From Desulfobacula toluolica Tol2 (GTDB lineage: Bacteria > Desulfobacterota > Desulfobacteria > Desulfobacterales > Desulfobacteraceae), in contig NC_018645.1 in NCBI RefSeq assembly GCF_000307105.1, forward strand, positions 1,438,578 through 1,502,577: a stretch of 64,000 nucleotides of DNA. Direction: 5' to 3'. The stretch's first letter is position 1, and the number at the start of each line of letters is the position of its first letter. Of this stretch, positions 17,451-26,633 are shown in pieces. The notes under the pieces are model-generated. The model ran no database searches. It had not been told where the DNA came from and saw only the letters and a list, made by a program, of their open reading frames with translations. Made by a program: the position numbers and the translations under genes.

Positions 17451-18953
17451 TTGAAAAAAGCCATGAATTCAACAAAACCATTTGATCCTTTTGTGTTCTG
17501 GGTTTCCGCCTCTGTGACCATCCTTTTTGTCCTTTGGTCCATCCTCTTTCCCAAGAATATGACCATCGTTATCAATGCTGTTTTCAGCTGGACCACCACC
17601 CAATGGGGCTGGCTCTATCTGTTGACCGTTTTTGTGCTGGTCATAGGCTGTTTTATGCTCATGGGACGAAAATACGGGTCCATGAAACTGGGACTTCCCG
17701 GCGACAGACCTGAATTTTCTAATTTTTCCTGGTTTGCCATGCTTTTCGGGTCTGCCATTGCCGCAGGCATTGTATTCTGGGGGCCTGCCGAACCAGCTTA
17801 CCATTATATGAGTCCGCCTCCCTATTTTGGCACAGATGCAAACACCCCGGCCGCCGGTGCCAATGCCATGACCTACTCTTTTTTTCACTGGGGCTTGAGC
17901 GCCTGGTCCATTTATGCCATGCTGACCATTGCCATTGGGCATGCCTGCTTTACCAGAAATCTTCCCTTAAAGTTTTCCAGCGCCTTCTACTATGTCATCG
18001 GCGACAGAATTTACGGCACCTGGGGAAAAATTCTGGATATTTTTGCCGTGTTCGCAACCCTGGGCGGCCTTGCCACTACCACGGGATTTGTGGCACTTCA
18101 GCTGTCAGCCGGTCTTAAATATCAATACGGCTTGCAACTGGGGCCTTCCAGCACCTATGCCATTATAGGAGTTCTAACCGCCATTTTCACTCTGTCTGTA
18201 TACACCGGACTTCAGAAAGGGGTAAAGTTTATCGGCGATATTAACATGTGGGTTTTTGTGCTGGTATGGTTTTTTATCCTGATCTTTGGTCCCACCATCT
18301 TCCTGATCAACCTGACCACCAATTCCCTTGGCCAGTATCTTCTTCATTTTGTTCCCATGAGCCTGTTTACGGCTCCGGGATTTGAAGGCAATTGGATCGG
18401 TTCCTGGACGGTTTTTTACTGGGCATGGTGGATGAGCTGGGCACCTTTTGTGGCTGTTTTTATTGCACGGATCTCCAAGGGAAGAACCATTCGCCAAACC
18501 GTTGCCGCCACCCTGATCCTTCCCACCCTGGGAAATTTTCTCTGGTACGGGGTTATCGGCGGTGCAGGCATTCATTTTAACGTCAGCGCCATCATGAAAG
18601 AACACGGTATGGAAAGCGCCATTTTCGCCATTGCCCAGAGCCTTCCCATGACCGGGATACTGTCTGTTGCACTGATTTTTCTTATCGGCACCTTCTTTTT
18701 AACCTCAGCCAATTCCGCAGCCATCTCCCTTGCCATGTTTGTTTCAGGCCATGAAAATCCGGGTCGGAACCTGAGAGCCTTCTGGGGAATTGCCCTGGGA
18801 GCTGTGGCAGCCGTTCTGGCCGGAAGCGGCAGCCTCAAAGCCATTCAGACCGCATCCATTGCAACGGCTTTTCCTCTGATGTTTTTGTTGCTGCTGGTAC
18901 TTTACGGAACATTCAGGGGGTTGAACCAATACAAAAAAGACAACCCGGCATAA
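17451..18953 (+). CDS. BCCT-family quaternary amine transporter 1
   Basis: Betaine/choline/carnitine-type carrier of 500 residues with 12 predicted membrane helices. Hallmarks are GIVFWGPAEPAYHY in helix 3 and the WTVFYWAWWMSWAPFVAVFIARISKGRTIRQ core that builds the tryptophan box for trimethylammonium substrates. The TTG start at 17451 is favoured because AGGAG lies 6 bases upstream; the ATG 12 bases later has poorer spacing. First gene behind the sigma-54 promoter and followed by two MttB-like genes, so it probably imports the methyl donor. Confidence 0.92.
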   Translation: MKKAMNSTKPFDPFVFWVSASVTILFVLWSILFPKNMTIVINAVFSWTTTQWGWLYLLTVFVLVIGCFMLMGRKYGSMKLGLPGDRPEFSNFSWFAMLFGSAIAAGIVFWGPAEPAYHYMSPPPYFGTDANTPAAGANAMTYSFFHWGLSAWSIYAMLTIAIGHACFTRNLPLKFSSAFYYVIGDRIYGTWGKILDIFAVFATLGGLATTTGFVALQLSAGLKYQYGLQLGPSSTYAIIGVLTAIFTLSVYTGLQKGVKFIGDINMWVFVLVWFFILIFGPTIFLINLTTNSLGQYLLHFVPMSLFTAPGFEGNWIGSWTVFYWAWWMSWAPFVAVFIARISKGRTIRQTVAATLILPTLGNFLWYGVIGGAGIHFNVSAIMKEHGMESAIFAIAQSLPMTGILSVALIFLIGTFFLTSANSAAISLAMFVSGHENPGRNLRAFWGIALGAVAAVLAGSGSLKAIQTASIATAFPLMFLLLLVLYGTFRGLNQYKKDNPA

Positions 18954-18963
18954 ATCATCTTTT

Positions 18964-18985
18964 CCGGGCCTTTTTTCCGGCCCGG
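18964..18985. promoter_or_regulatory. Intercistronic hairpin between BCCT and mttB
   Basis: CCGGGCC (18964-18970) and GGCCCGG (18979-18985) form a 7-bp GC stem with an 8-base loop rich in T. There is no T tract behind it, so it is more likely an mRNA processing or stability structure than a terminator. Confidence 0.45.
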
Positions 18986-19034
18986 GAGCTTATGCATTGA
19001 AGTGAGGGGATTGACCCTTACAGGAGCAAAGACA

Positions 19035-20456
19035 ATGTACGATCGAATGCAGGAACTGAGTGCAAAGAATATAAAAAAGATTCATGATGCCACCCTGGCC
19101 CTTCTGAAAAACAAGGGCGTTTCATTTAAGGATGAAGAGGCACTGGATATTTTTAAAGCAAACGGGCACAAGGTGGAGGGAACCATTGTGTTTTTTAAAG
19201 AATCCCATATTCAAAAAGCTTTAAAAACTGCACCCGGGCGATTCACAGTTCACGCCAGAAACCCGGAAAAAAGCATGATGGTCGGAGAAGATGATTTTGT
19301 CTTTCTGCCCGGATACGGCGCTCCTTTTATTATGGATGTCAATGGCAAACAGCGCCGGGCCACCATGGAGGATTATGATAATTTCTGCAAATTAATCCAG
19401 ACATCTGCTTACATTGACATGAATGGCTGGATGATGGTGGAACCGGTTGATATGCCACATGAAACAGTTCATCTGGATCTGAACCTGTCCAATATGCTTT
19501 TGTGCGACAAACCTTTCATGGGCAGCCCCATCTCTCGCCAGGGAGCTTTGGACGGCATTGAAATGGCCGGAATCCTCTGGGGCGGCAAGGAAAAGATCAT
19601 GGACAAGACCGTGTCTGTCTCTTTGATTAAAACCCAGTCTCCCTTGACTTTTTCCGGTGAAATGGCAGGTGCTTTTATCGAACTTGCCCGTCATAACCAG
19701 GCCTGTGCAGTGGCTTCCCTTGTCATGGCCAATGGTTTTGCTAACTTCAGCCTGGCTGGAATTCTGACTCTTCAGAATGCGGAAATCCTGGCTGGCATTA
19801 CCCTGGCACAGCTGGTCAGACCTGGAGTTCCCGTGATCTATGGGGCCACTTCTTCTGTCATGGACATGAAAACCGGCACTCTGTCCATTGGAGCGCCCGA
19901 ACTGTCCCGGAACATTCACCTGGTGGCTCAGATGGCAAGATTTTACAACCTGCCTTCCCGGTCCGGCGGCGGTTTGACCGATGCCTTGTGTGTGGATGCA
20001 CAGGCAGGTGTGGAGTCAACTCTTGCCCTTTCTACGGCTGCCAGAAGCGGGATTAATTTTATCCTTCATTCCTGCGGTATTCTGGGTTCCTATATGGCCA
20101 TGAGTTTTGAAAAATTTCTCATTGATGAGGAAGTCTGCGGAATGGTGCGAAATATGATCCGCCCCATGGTTCTTAACGATGATTCGATTGACCTTGGCCG
20201 GATCAAAGCCATGTGCGGCAACGATGCATACCTGACCCATCCCAAGGCTTTTCAGTTGCGCCGAACCGAATTTTTTGCCCCATCTCTAATGAATCGTAAA
20301 AATCCTGATGCCTGGGGCAGTCAAGGCAGGCAGCGGATTGATCAGATTGCAGAGGACAAGGTGGCCCAGCGCCTGGCATCATACGAGAAGCCGGACATTG
20401 ATCCGAAAATTGAAAAACAATTGACAGAATATGTTGAAAACCGAAAACACACATAA
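19035..20456 (+). CDS. MttB-superfamily methyltransferase (non-pyrrolysine)
   Basis: TIM-barrel corrinoid methyltransferase of 473 residues. The family signature around the catalytic region, SGGGLTDALCVDAQAG, has an ordinary sense codon where trimethylamine methyltransferase has the amber-encoded pyrrolysine. Non-Pyl members such as MtgB demethylate glycine betaine or related quaternary amines onto a corrinoid protein. Start at ATG 19035 with AGGAG 8 bases upstream. It lies between the two BCCT carriers; no corrinoid protein gene is present nearby. The precise substrate cannot be read from the sequence. Confidence 0.9.
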   Translation: MYDRMQELSAKNIKKIHDATLALLKNKGVSFKDEEALDIFKANGHKVEGTIVFFKESHIQKALKTAPGRFTVHARNPEKSMMVGEDDFVFLPGYGAPFIMDVNGKQRRATMEDYDNFCKLIQTSAYIDMNGWMMVEPVDMPHETVHLDLNLSNMLLCDKPFMGSPISRQGALDGIEMAGILWGGKEKIMDKTVSVSLIKTQSPLTFSGEMAGAFIELARHNQACAVASLVMANGFANFSLAGILTLQNAEILAGITLAQLVRPGVPVIYGATSSVMDMKTGTLSIGAPELSRNIHLVAQMARFYNLPSRSGGGLTDALCVDAQAGVESTLALSTAARSGINFILHSCGILGSYMAMSFEKFLIDEEVCGMVRNMIRPMVLNDDSIDLGRIKAMCGNDAYLTHPKAFQLRRTEFFAPSLMNRKNPDAWGSQGRQRIDQIAEDKVAQRLASYEKPDIDPKIEKQLTEYVENRKHT

Positions 20457-20510
20457 ATTTTTTTTCACGAACTTATTTTTTTTAAAACAAATCAAAAAGG
20501 AGATCAAACC

Positions 20511-21965
20511 ATGAATGACAGGGCTAATGAACTTTTCAAAGAGGGATTAAAGCATGAAGAAAGTTACGATTTTGAATCTGCAAAAAAAGTATACAAAGAA
20601 CTTCTGGCAAATGTTAAAGATTCAAAAACAGCAGAAAAAACAAGATCACGAATGGAGGATATGGATGACCTGATTGCTGAAAAAGAGATTTACAAACGCA
20701 TTGATGAAAACGGCAAAAGGGTTTTGACCGATATTGGCATCAATATTGCCGAAAGCCAGGAATTGATGGATATTCTTGTTGAGGCCGATGCCATTGATTT
20801 TGAAAGTGATACAGCAGTATTTGTTCCGCTGAAAAGAGATTTTATCGACAGATGCCTGGAAAATATCCCCCGGGAAATGCCTGAAGACCCAGGAATGAAC
20901 TGCTTTGGAACAGGTGCGACCCCTCCGTTTTTAAAGCGGCCCGGAGACGAAGAGCTGCGGGCGGCGAGCAAGGACGAATTTAAGCGTATTGTTCAGGTTG
21001 TGGGTGAACATTCCGATACTGCTGGGATTTTCAGTCTCCCTGTGGCTTTTGACAAGAGCATCTCCAGCTATGAGGTTGCAAAGCTCATGGAACAGGGGTT
21101 TGCGGGACTGAAAATGACCACAACCAAAGCCATGACCGATGATGAGATTCTTTTTTTAAAGGGTAAGGACCACTGGCTTGACGGAACCAGCCTGATTACC
21201 TCTCTTGCCCCCATGCCCACCATGGTTGACGCCTTTCTTCGAAGTGCCAGGACCGGCACAAATCTTCTTTTGCTGGATCTTACCATTGCAGGGGCTTCAG
21301 GGCCGGGAAGTCCGGAAGCTCTTCTGACCCAGATCCATGCCCAGGTTATGTTCATGATGGTATTGGCCCAGACGGTAAACCCGGGTGTTTCCTGCATGCA
21401 CGGCGGTATTCCCGGAGTCGTTGAAACCGGCGGCGACCTGTCTTACAGTTCCCGGCATCAGCCTCTTATCAATGCTGCCATGGCAAGGTTGAACACATGG
21501 ATTACAAAGTTCCCTTCAGCCCAGTCAGGGGGAAGCACAAGCATATCGGAAATGAATGAAACCGCTGTCATGGAATCTGAATTGAGCAGAAATACCTTGC
21601 GCAAATACGGGAGCCATATCATTCGTCATTCTTTGGGGGCAATGGGAAGCTTGAATTTTTTCAGTATTGAAAAATTTGTGGAAGATTGTGAACGGGAGAA
21701 AAGATCCTGTAAAATATTTAATGAAGCGCCCAAAGACAAGGGGATCATACCACTTTATTTTCCGGCTGATGACAAGACTCTGGACGGCATAAAAGAGATT
21801 GCTGAAAAAGGGAACCCAAAGAGTGCGGAACATACCCTGAGAAATGTTGAATCATTCATGAAATGGGAAAAAACCATTAATGATGCAGCAAGAAAAAAGC
21901 TCTACTATCCCCAGCTTAGCGACACGGTTATCGAACGTATCCGTAAAGGAGAAATGATTCCTTGA
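20511..21965 (+). CDS. Divergent MttB-superfamily protein with N-terminal helical extension
   Basis: Second TIM-barrel MttB-like protein, 484 residues. The first ~60 residues form a charged helical, TPR-like segment (ANELFKEGLKHEESYDFESAKKVYKELL) absent from standard MttB. The core shares VLTDIGINI, GATPPF and SGGSTSISEMNETAV-type positions, but identity to its neighbour is low. A strong AAAAAGGAGATC ribosome site precedes it. It follows the first mttB by 54 bp and is presumably the partner or an alternative-substrate paralogue. No pyrrolysine codon. Confidence 0.8.
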   Translation: MNDRANELFKEGLKHEESYDFESAKKVYKELLANVKDSKTAEKTRSRMEDMDDLIAEKEIYKRIDENGKRVLTDIGINIAESQELMDILVEADAIDFESDTAVFVPLKRDFIDRCLENIPREMPEDPGMNCFGTGATPPFLKRPGDEELRAASKDEFKRIVQVVGEHSDTAGIFSLPVAFDKSISSYEVAKLMEQGFAGLKMTTTKAMTDDEILFLKGKDHWLDGTSLITSLAPMPTMVDAFLRSARTGTNLLLLDLTIAGASGPGSPEALLTQIHAQVMFMMVLAQTVNPGVSCMHGGIPGVVETGGDLSYSSRHQPLINAAMARLNTWITKFPSAQSGGSTSISEMNETAVMESELSRNTLRKYGSHIIRHSLGAMGSLNFFSIEKFVEDCEREKRSCKIFNEAPKDKGIIPLYFPADDKTLDGIKEIAEKGNPKSAEHTLRNVESFMKWEKTINDAARKKLYYPQLSDTVIERIRKGEMIP

Positions 21966-21988
21966 TTTTCAATATGAAAAAGTAAAGG

Positions 21989-22070
21989 ATAATAACGGCC
22001 ATGGCAGATTGAGCCGCCACAACAAAGATTTAAAGTCTCTTTATGAATTTTTTAAGACTTTCATATAAAA
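21989..22070 (+). repeat. Dispersed two-hairpin repeat copy
   Basis: TAATAACGGCCATGGCAGATTGAGCCGCC, then CACAACAAA and a second hairpin AAAGTCT...AGACTTT ending TTTCATATAAAA. The second hairpin resembles that of the copy at 49.6 kb. It lies between mttB2 and BCCT2. Confidence 0.68.
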
Positions 22071-22104
22071 ATGGGCAAGCAAAGTTGAAAATACGGAGGA
22101 TGAT

Positions 22105-23661
22105 ATGACGGATAAGAAAATCCCCGGAATCAAAAGACTTTTCGGAAAAGAAATTGACACAAGGGTTTTGTACGGTGCCACAGCGCTTGCCCTGCCTTTT
22201 ATCATACTTGGATTTATTTCACCCGCCATGCTTGGAAAGGCCGGTTCGGCAGCCCTGGATCTGCTGACCGGCTCATTCAGCTGGCTTTATCTGATGAGTT
22301 GCAGCTTTTTTGTGGTTGCTGTGATTGGAATTGCATTGTCTCCACTGGGTAAAATAAAGCTTGGCCGGGATGATGAAACCCCTGAGTTTTCTTTTTTGAG
22401 CTGGTTTGCCATGCTTTTTTCGGCCGGCATGGGAATCGGGCTGATATTCTGGTCCTGTTCCGAACCCATGTATCATTTCATGTCACCGCCGGCAGGAGAG
22501 GCCGGAACGGCCGGAGCAGCACGACAGGCTTTTGAGATTTTTTTTTTCCACTGGGGGCTGCATGCCTGGGCCACATATATTGTTGTGGGCCTTCCAATGG
22601 CCTATTTCACATTTCGAAAGGGAAGGCCCGCCACCATTTCATCCTGCATTGGAACCGGGCCTGACCCTAAAAAAAATGTCGCCCTGGGCAACAGAACGGT
22701 TAACATCCTTGCCATCTGGGCCACAATAATGGGTGTTGTCACATCCCTTGGCATGGGAGCCATACAGATAAACAGCGGTCTTTCTCATTCCATGGGCATT
22801 TCGACAGGTCCGGTTCCAGCGGCGATTATCATTGCCGTAATCACGATTGTTTTTATTCTATCCGCACTGACAGGGGTTGCAAAGGGTATAAGAATCCTCT
22901 CTCTTATCAATGTGACCCTTATGGTCGTACTGCTGCTTTTTTTCTTTGTTTTAGGGCCGTTTAAGTATATTTTACATACTTTTTTCCAGGCGTTAACAGA
23001 TTATGCAAAAGATTTTGTATCTCTTTCCACAAGCTTTGTTTTATTTGATAATCCGGGCTGGACAAAATCATGGACGGTTTTCTACTGGGCCTGGTGGATT
23101 GCATGGGCACCCTTTGTCGGTGCGTTTATCGCAAGGATTTCAAGGGGAAGGACAATCCGGCAGTTTATTCTGGTTATTTTGCTGGCACCCACGCTTTTTT
23201 CCTATGTTTTTTCAACAGCCCTTGGCGGAACAGCCATTTATCTTGATCTGTTTACGAATACCTCCATTGGGGAAGCTGTGAAACAAAGCGTTGAAGTCGC
23301 ATTGTTTGAGACCCTCAGCCACCTTCCTCTTTATGGCCTCCTGGTTTTTTTTACCAATGTCCTGATCGCATCGTTTTTTATTACATCGGCTGATTCCGCA
23401 ACCTATGTCATCAGCCGCTACTCAACCGCCGGGCTTGAGCCGGGAAATCCAAGGGCAGGGAAACGCCTGATTATTTTCTGGGGAACAATTCTGGGAGGGC
23501 TTGCCATTGTTCTGATTTTTTCAGGCGGACTTTCATCTCTTCAGACAGCCTCTATTGTCGGGGCCTTTCCTTTTCTTATAATTATGTTTATTTTGTTGTT
23601 TGTTTTGATCAAAGAACTGATCAAAGACTATAAATCCATTCCTCCCACCACCGTGATTTAA
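22105..23661 (+). CDS. BCCT-family quaternary amine transporter 2
   Basis: Second BCCT carrier, 518 residues and 12 helices, with GLIFWSCSEPMYHF in helix 3 and WTVFYWAWWIAWAPFVGAFIARISRGRTIRQF in the core. Compared with the first carrier the start of helix 3 differs (CSEP versus PAEP), as in betaine carriers. The ribosome site GGAGG lies 5 bases before the ATG. It follows two mttB-like genes, perhaps under its own promoter since a repeat intervenes. Confidence 0.92.
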   Translation: MTDKKIPGIKRLFGKEIDTRVLYGATALALPFIILGFISPAMLGKAGSAALDLLTGSFSWLYLMSCSFFVVAVIGIALSPLGKIKLGRDDETPEFSFLSWFAMLFSAGMGIGLIFWSCSEPMYHFMSPPAGEAGTAGAARQAFEIFFFHWGLHAWATYIVVGLPMAYFTFRKGRPATISSCIGTGPDPKKNVALGNRTVNILAIWATIMGVVTSLGMGAIQINSGLSHSMGISTGPVPAAIIIAVITIVFILSALTGVAKGIRILSLINVTLMVVLLLFFFVLGPFKYILHTFFQALTDYAKDFVSLSTSFVLFDNPGWTKSWTVFYWAWWIAWAPFVGAFIARISRGRTIRQFILVILLAPTLFSYVFSTALGGTAIYLDLFTNTSIGEAVKQSVEVALFETLSHLPLYGLLVFFTNVLIASFFITSADSATYVISRYSTAGLEPGNPRAGKRLIIFWGTILGGLAIVLIFSGGLSSLQTASIVGAFPFLIIMFILLFVLIKELIKDYKSIPPTTVI

Positions 23662-24227
23662 GAATTTAAGATGGATTTTATGCATGATGCAATGACTATG
23701 CTTAAATAATGACTATGCTTAAATAAAGAAAAAATTAAAAACCATTATGGACAGTTCAGCGTTAAAATTTAATACGGTTTACGTCAGTGCCGGACGCCGG
23801 GTGCTTCAAATCGAATTGTCTCCAAAAGATTTGGCCTTAAAAATAGGGGCGGCATATTATGACATCAGCAAATAGATAAATCAAAGGCTGATTTGATTTT
23901 TATTGAACCTGCACAGAAGTTTAAAACAGTTTTACCGTAAAAAAAAAATATGGATAATTGGATTGACATAATGGGTGTTATAATTTACATGATTCATCAT
24001 GGAACAAATGATAATGTTTGATTTTTCCATTATTCGAAACCTCCGCATGAAGTGGGGACTAACGAAGGGATCAAGGCCAAGGTCATGGGCCGAGCCACTG
24101 AACTGGAAGATAGAATGGCTATCCGGTACAAGGCGCTTGATGAGCATGGTATATAAATTCTTGCCAAATCAAATTTTTTTTTGATCCATCACAATATGCC
24201 TTGATTATTTTTTTAAGCATTTTGTGT

Positions 24228-24312
24228 TTTATATGAAAGAAATTTTGACCTCTTGAAATCAGATATCTTTCATTTTTTGTCGTGGCAGGTTAATCTGCCA
24301 TGGCCGTTATTG
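24228..24312 (-). repeat. Dispersed two-hairpin repeat copy
   Basis: Minus strand: AATAACGGCCATGGCAGATTAACCTGCCACGACAAAAAATGAAAGATAT and so on to TTTCTTTCATAT (24228-24312). Same architecture as the copy at 39.84 kb: stem GGCAG/CTGCC, linker, second stem GAAAG/CTTTC. Confidence 0.68.
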
Positions 24313-24318
24313 CGAACA

Positions 24319-24379
24319 GGCCACGAAGGTCACCATCCCTCAAAAAAACAGGGATAGATGATGCTTGTGGCCTTTTTTT
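24319..24379 (+). terminator. Branched hairpin with T tract before the flavoredoxin gene
   Basis: Outer stem GGCCAC (24319-24324) with GTGGCC (24367-24372), inner stem ATCCCT (24335-24340) with AGGGAT (24350-24355), then seven T. It looks like an intrinsic terminator, yet it lies 45 bp before the next gene on the same strand, so it could be a leader attenuator. Confidence 0.5.
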
Positions 24380-24424
24380 ATGGAGAAACGCTTATAATCT
24401 AAGGAAGTTGTAGAAGGAGAAAAA

Positions 24425-25033
24425 ATGATATTCAAACCCTTTATGCGGGAAGGTTTTATGCCACTTCCCATTGCTTTTATCTCTACTCTCAGCAAGGATG
24501 GCGTGCGTAATATCGCCCCTTATTCTTGCATCATGCCGGTGCTGCGCCCCTTGGATCTGATCTGCCTTGCTTCGGCGGAAAAAAGGGATACCCTGACCAA
24601 TATCCGGGATATGGACCAGTTCGTGGTCAATCTGGTTGGAGCTGATTTTTCAGACAAAGTGATTCCGACTGCCAAATTTTCACCTCCTGAGGCAGATGAA
24701 TTTGAACTGGCAGGATTATCTGAAAAAGCTTCAAAAACAATTGCACCTCCCGGTATTAAAGGTGCTTATGCATGGATGGAATGTGAGTTAGCCACCCTTC
24801 ACCAGGATAGAGGATATACGCTTATCATGGGCAAGGTCTGCCGGCTTGAAGTGGCGGATGAGGTCTTGACCCCGCAAGGTACACTGGATCTTAAAAAAGC
24901 TTGTCCCTTGATGATGATCGGAAGTGAAAAAGGTATGCATTATTGCACGGCAACCGACATGGATCAATTCACACCTTTTGGGCAGATGTTTCCTGACGGC
25001 AAGGATCCCCTGGAAAAAAAGTATGTGATTTGA
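24425..25033 (+). CDS. Flavoredoxin / flavin reductase-family protein
   Basis: FMN-binding split-barrel protein of 202 residues. PLPIAFISTLSKDGVRNIAPYSCIMPV is the usual N-terminal flavin-binding region (usually P-R-P-x-x-x-x-S-T-x-x-x-G), followed by KRDTLTNIRDMDQFVVNLV. Homologues bind FMN and reduce it or shuttle electrons, as flavoredoxin of sulfate reducers does. Ribosome site GAAGGAG precedes the ATG. It stands alone between a structured leader and an unknown gene. Confidence 0.85.
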   Translation: MIFKPFMREGFMPLPIAFISTLSKDGVRNIAPYSCIMPVLRPLDLICLASAEKRDTLTNIRDMDQFVVNLVGADFSDKVIPTAKFSPPEADEFELAGLSEKASKTIAPPGIKGAYAWMECELATLHQDRGYTLIMGKVCRLEVADEVLTPQGTLDLKKACPLMMIGSEKGMHYCTATDMDQFTPFGQMFPDGKDPLEKKYVI

Positions 25034-25288
25034 TCACAATATCAGTCTTTTATCATCAACTGATTATCAAGGATCTCCCATGATCACTCCTGTGAAGAGA
25101 GTATGGGCTGGACGATACAGACCTCAATGACTGTGAATTGACGAACCTGGGAAAAACCTCTATAGATATGATATTTGATTTTGGGAGTATATGGAAAATT
25201 TATTTGATTGGAATTTATTCTAAAAATAAGGAAATCACAAAAAAGAGTGGCAAAAAAGCCGGTCTGTTTTATTCAGGAGAATTTAAAA

Positions 25289-25834
25289 ATGAGTGTTGAT
25301 TCGGTAAAAAGAGAAATATTGCCGCATTTAAAGGATTTTAAGGCGTTCTGGAAAAACAGCGGGCCGTTTAAGTATGCATTAACCAGCAAAGACTTTCCAC
25401 CGATACTGCTGGAACCTGAAGAGTGGATTTTTTCAAATGACATCACAGCACTCTTAAAAGCTTTGATGCAGTTTGATAAAAGGAAAATGAAAATTGTCAA
25501 AGCCCCTTTTAATCCTGAAAATAAAAGTATATTGAGGCCTGACCGCTTAAGTTCATGGAAGATAAACAATTTTCCCGAAGAGTGGAATGCTTGTGTTTGT
25601 GATGTTTTTGTTCCGGAAGGCCATTTGACACAGGTTGTGCTGGATACGATAGAAAAAGATGCGGACAAGATCCAAATAAAGGATGTTGAACAGGCTTTTT
25701 TTGATTGTCTTGAAACTTGTATTGATCAGCTTGGATATCTGTGTTTAAAACCCCAGGGGTCTTCAAAATACGCAGCGCTTAAGTCCTGCCTTGCAGAATG
25801 GGAAGAAGATGAACAGGATGCTGGCCTGTTGTGA
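25289..25834 (+). CDS. Unknown 181-residue protein
   Basis: No recognised family. I place the start at ATG 25289 (MSVDSVKRE), with AGGAGA 8 bases upstream; the frame is open further back but without a site. The protein is soluble and helix-rich, with several tryptophans and cysteines (WNACVCDVFVPEGH, FDCLETCIDQLGYLC) and an acidic end (EWEEDEQDAG). It converges on the ATP-grasp gene, 3 bases apart. The gap 25034-25288 before it holds no clear feature. Confidence 0.6.
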   Translation: MSVDSVKREILPHLKDFKAFWKNSGPFKYALTSKDFPPILLEPEEWIFSNDITALLKALMQFDKRKMKIVKAPFNPENKSILRPDRLSSWKINNFPEEWNACVCDVFVPEGHLTQVVLDTIEKDADKIQIKDVEQAFFDCLETCIDQLGYLCLKPQGSSKYAALKSCLAEWEEDEQDAGLL

Positions 25835-25837
25835 CCG

Positions 25838-26617
25838 TTAAATCCTGCCTTCCACGATGAGGTTTGCCAGCATCTTTTTATAATTGATACCGGCGAGGCA
25901 AAAACCTTTTGTTCCGTATTTCATGTTGCCTTCCAGGACATAGAAATTGCTGTCATGTTCAATAATATCTATTCCGACATCGTCCCATCCGCATTTTGAA
26001 GCCGTTATAAGTGCAAGATCAAGGGCTTTGGAGGGCAGGGGGTCAAAACTTGCAGTCCCGCCCTGGGAAATATTGGTTTTAAAATTGTCCGGGTCGGCAA
26101 TGCGCCAATAGGCAAGCCGTATTTGATTGCCGATAATTATGATTCGCATATCCCGGTCAATGGGCAGATATTCTTGAATATAGGCTGGTTCTTTGTCCTT
26201 TAAATAGTGTGAAAGGTTATCTCTGTTTTGAATCAGGTAAACACCGGCACCTCTTGCAGATCCCCTTGCTTTTTTTGCAATAAATGGAAAATCAAAAAAA
26301 TCAAGGATGGTCTGTTTTTGTTTTTTTCCGTAAAAAATTTTTGTCTTTGGATGGGGAATGCCAAGCATGTTAAATACTGCGGTCTGTTTTATCTTGTCCA
26401 GGGTAAATTTATAGGTATGGAAACTGGGGAATGTCTCTTTTCCCATGGCATTAAACAGGTCTGCATAAAAAGCTGTGGGATAATAGATTTTTTTTGCATT
26501 CAAAATAATCTGTTGCTCTTGAGCGGAATAGGCCTGGAAATCGGGTTTAAACCCAAGAGTTTGAATTGCCGGGTATTGTTTTAACCTTGCTCCCAGAGCA
26601 ATCGGTCGTTTATCCAA
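25838..26617 (-). CDS. ATP-grasp ligase, RimK/glutathione synthase-like
   Basis: Protein of 259 residues with the ATP-grasp fold: an N-terminal pre-ATP domain, the lysine-bearing FPFIAKKARGSARGAGVYLI loop (about 115-135), YIQEYLP, DMRIIIIGNQIRLAYWR, and the metal-binding end WDDVGIDIIEHDSNFYVLEGN. Such enzymes form amide bonds with carboxyl-phosphate intermediates. It lies downstream of galE on the same strand, 16 bases apart. Substrate unknown. Confidence 0.75.
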   Translation of the reverse strand: MDKRPIALGARLKQYPAIQTLGFKPDFQAYSAQEQQIILNAKKIYYPTAFYADLFNAMGKETFPSFHTYKFTLDKIKQTAVFNMLGIPHPKTKIFYGKKQKQTILDFFDFPFIAKKARGSARGAGVYLIQNRDNLSHYLKDKEPAYIQEYLPIDRDMRIIIIGNQIRLAYWRIADPDNFKTNISQGGTASFDPLPSKALDLALITASKCGWDDVGIDIIEHDSNFYVLEGNMKYGTKGFCLAGINYKKMLANLIVEGRI

Positions 26618-26633
26618 TGTGGTGTCCTTTTTT

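Larger units (their letters stand above)
23662..24424. other. Long gap: tandem 17-mer, possible gene remnants, repeat, hairpin
   Basis: Contains an exact tandem duplication of ATGACTATGCTTAAATA (23692-23708, 23709-23725), a 42-codon open frame at 23747-23875 without a ribosome site, and around 24040-24150 a frame reading TNEGIKAKVMGRATELEDRM before a stop, which looks like the C-terminal remnant of an unidentified gene. The dispersed repeat (24228-24312) and a terminator-like hairpin follow. I see no intact gene. Confidence 0.45.

Noticed and set aside
19002-19034. Longer start of the first MttB-like gene (TTG 19002)
   Set aside because: No ribosome site there; ATG 19035 has AGGAG at the right distance and the family N-terminus.
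19035-20456. Possible pyrrolysine-containing MttB
   Set aside because: The frame is open without any TAG; the Pyl position carries a normal codon, so it is the non-Pyl type.
23999-24184. 61-residue open frame upstream of the flavoredoxin gene
   Set aside because: No ribosome site; a different frame over the same stretch has the more coding-like sequence, so at most a remnant.
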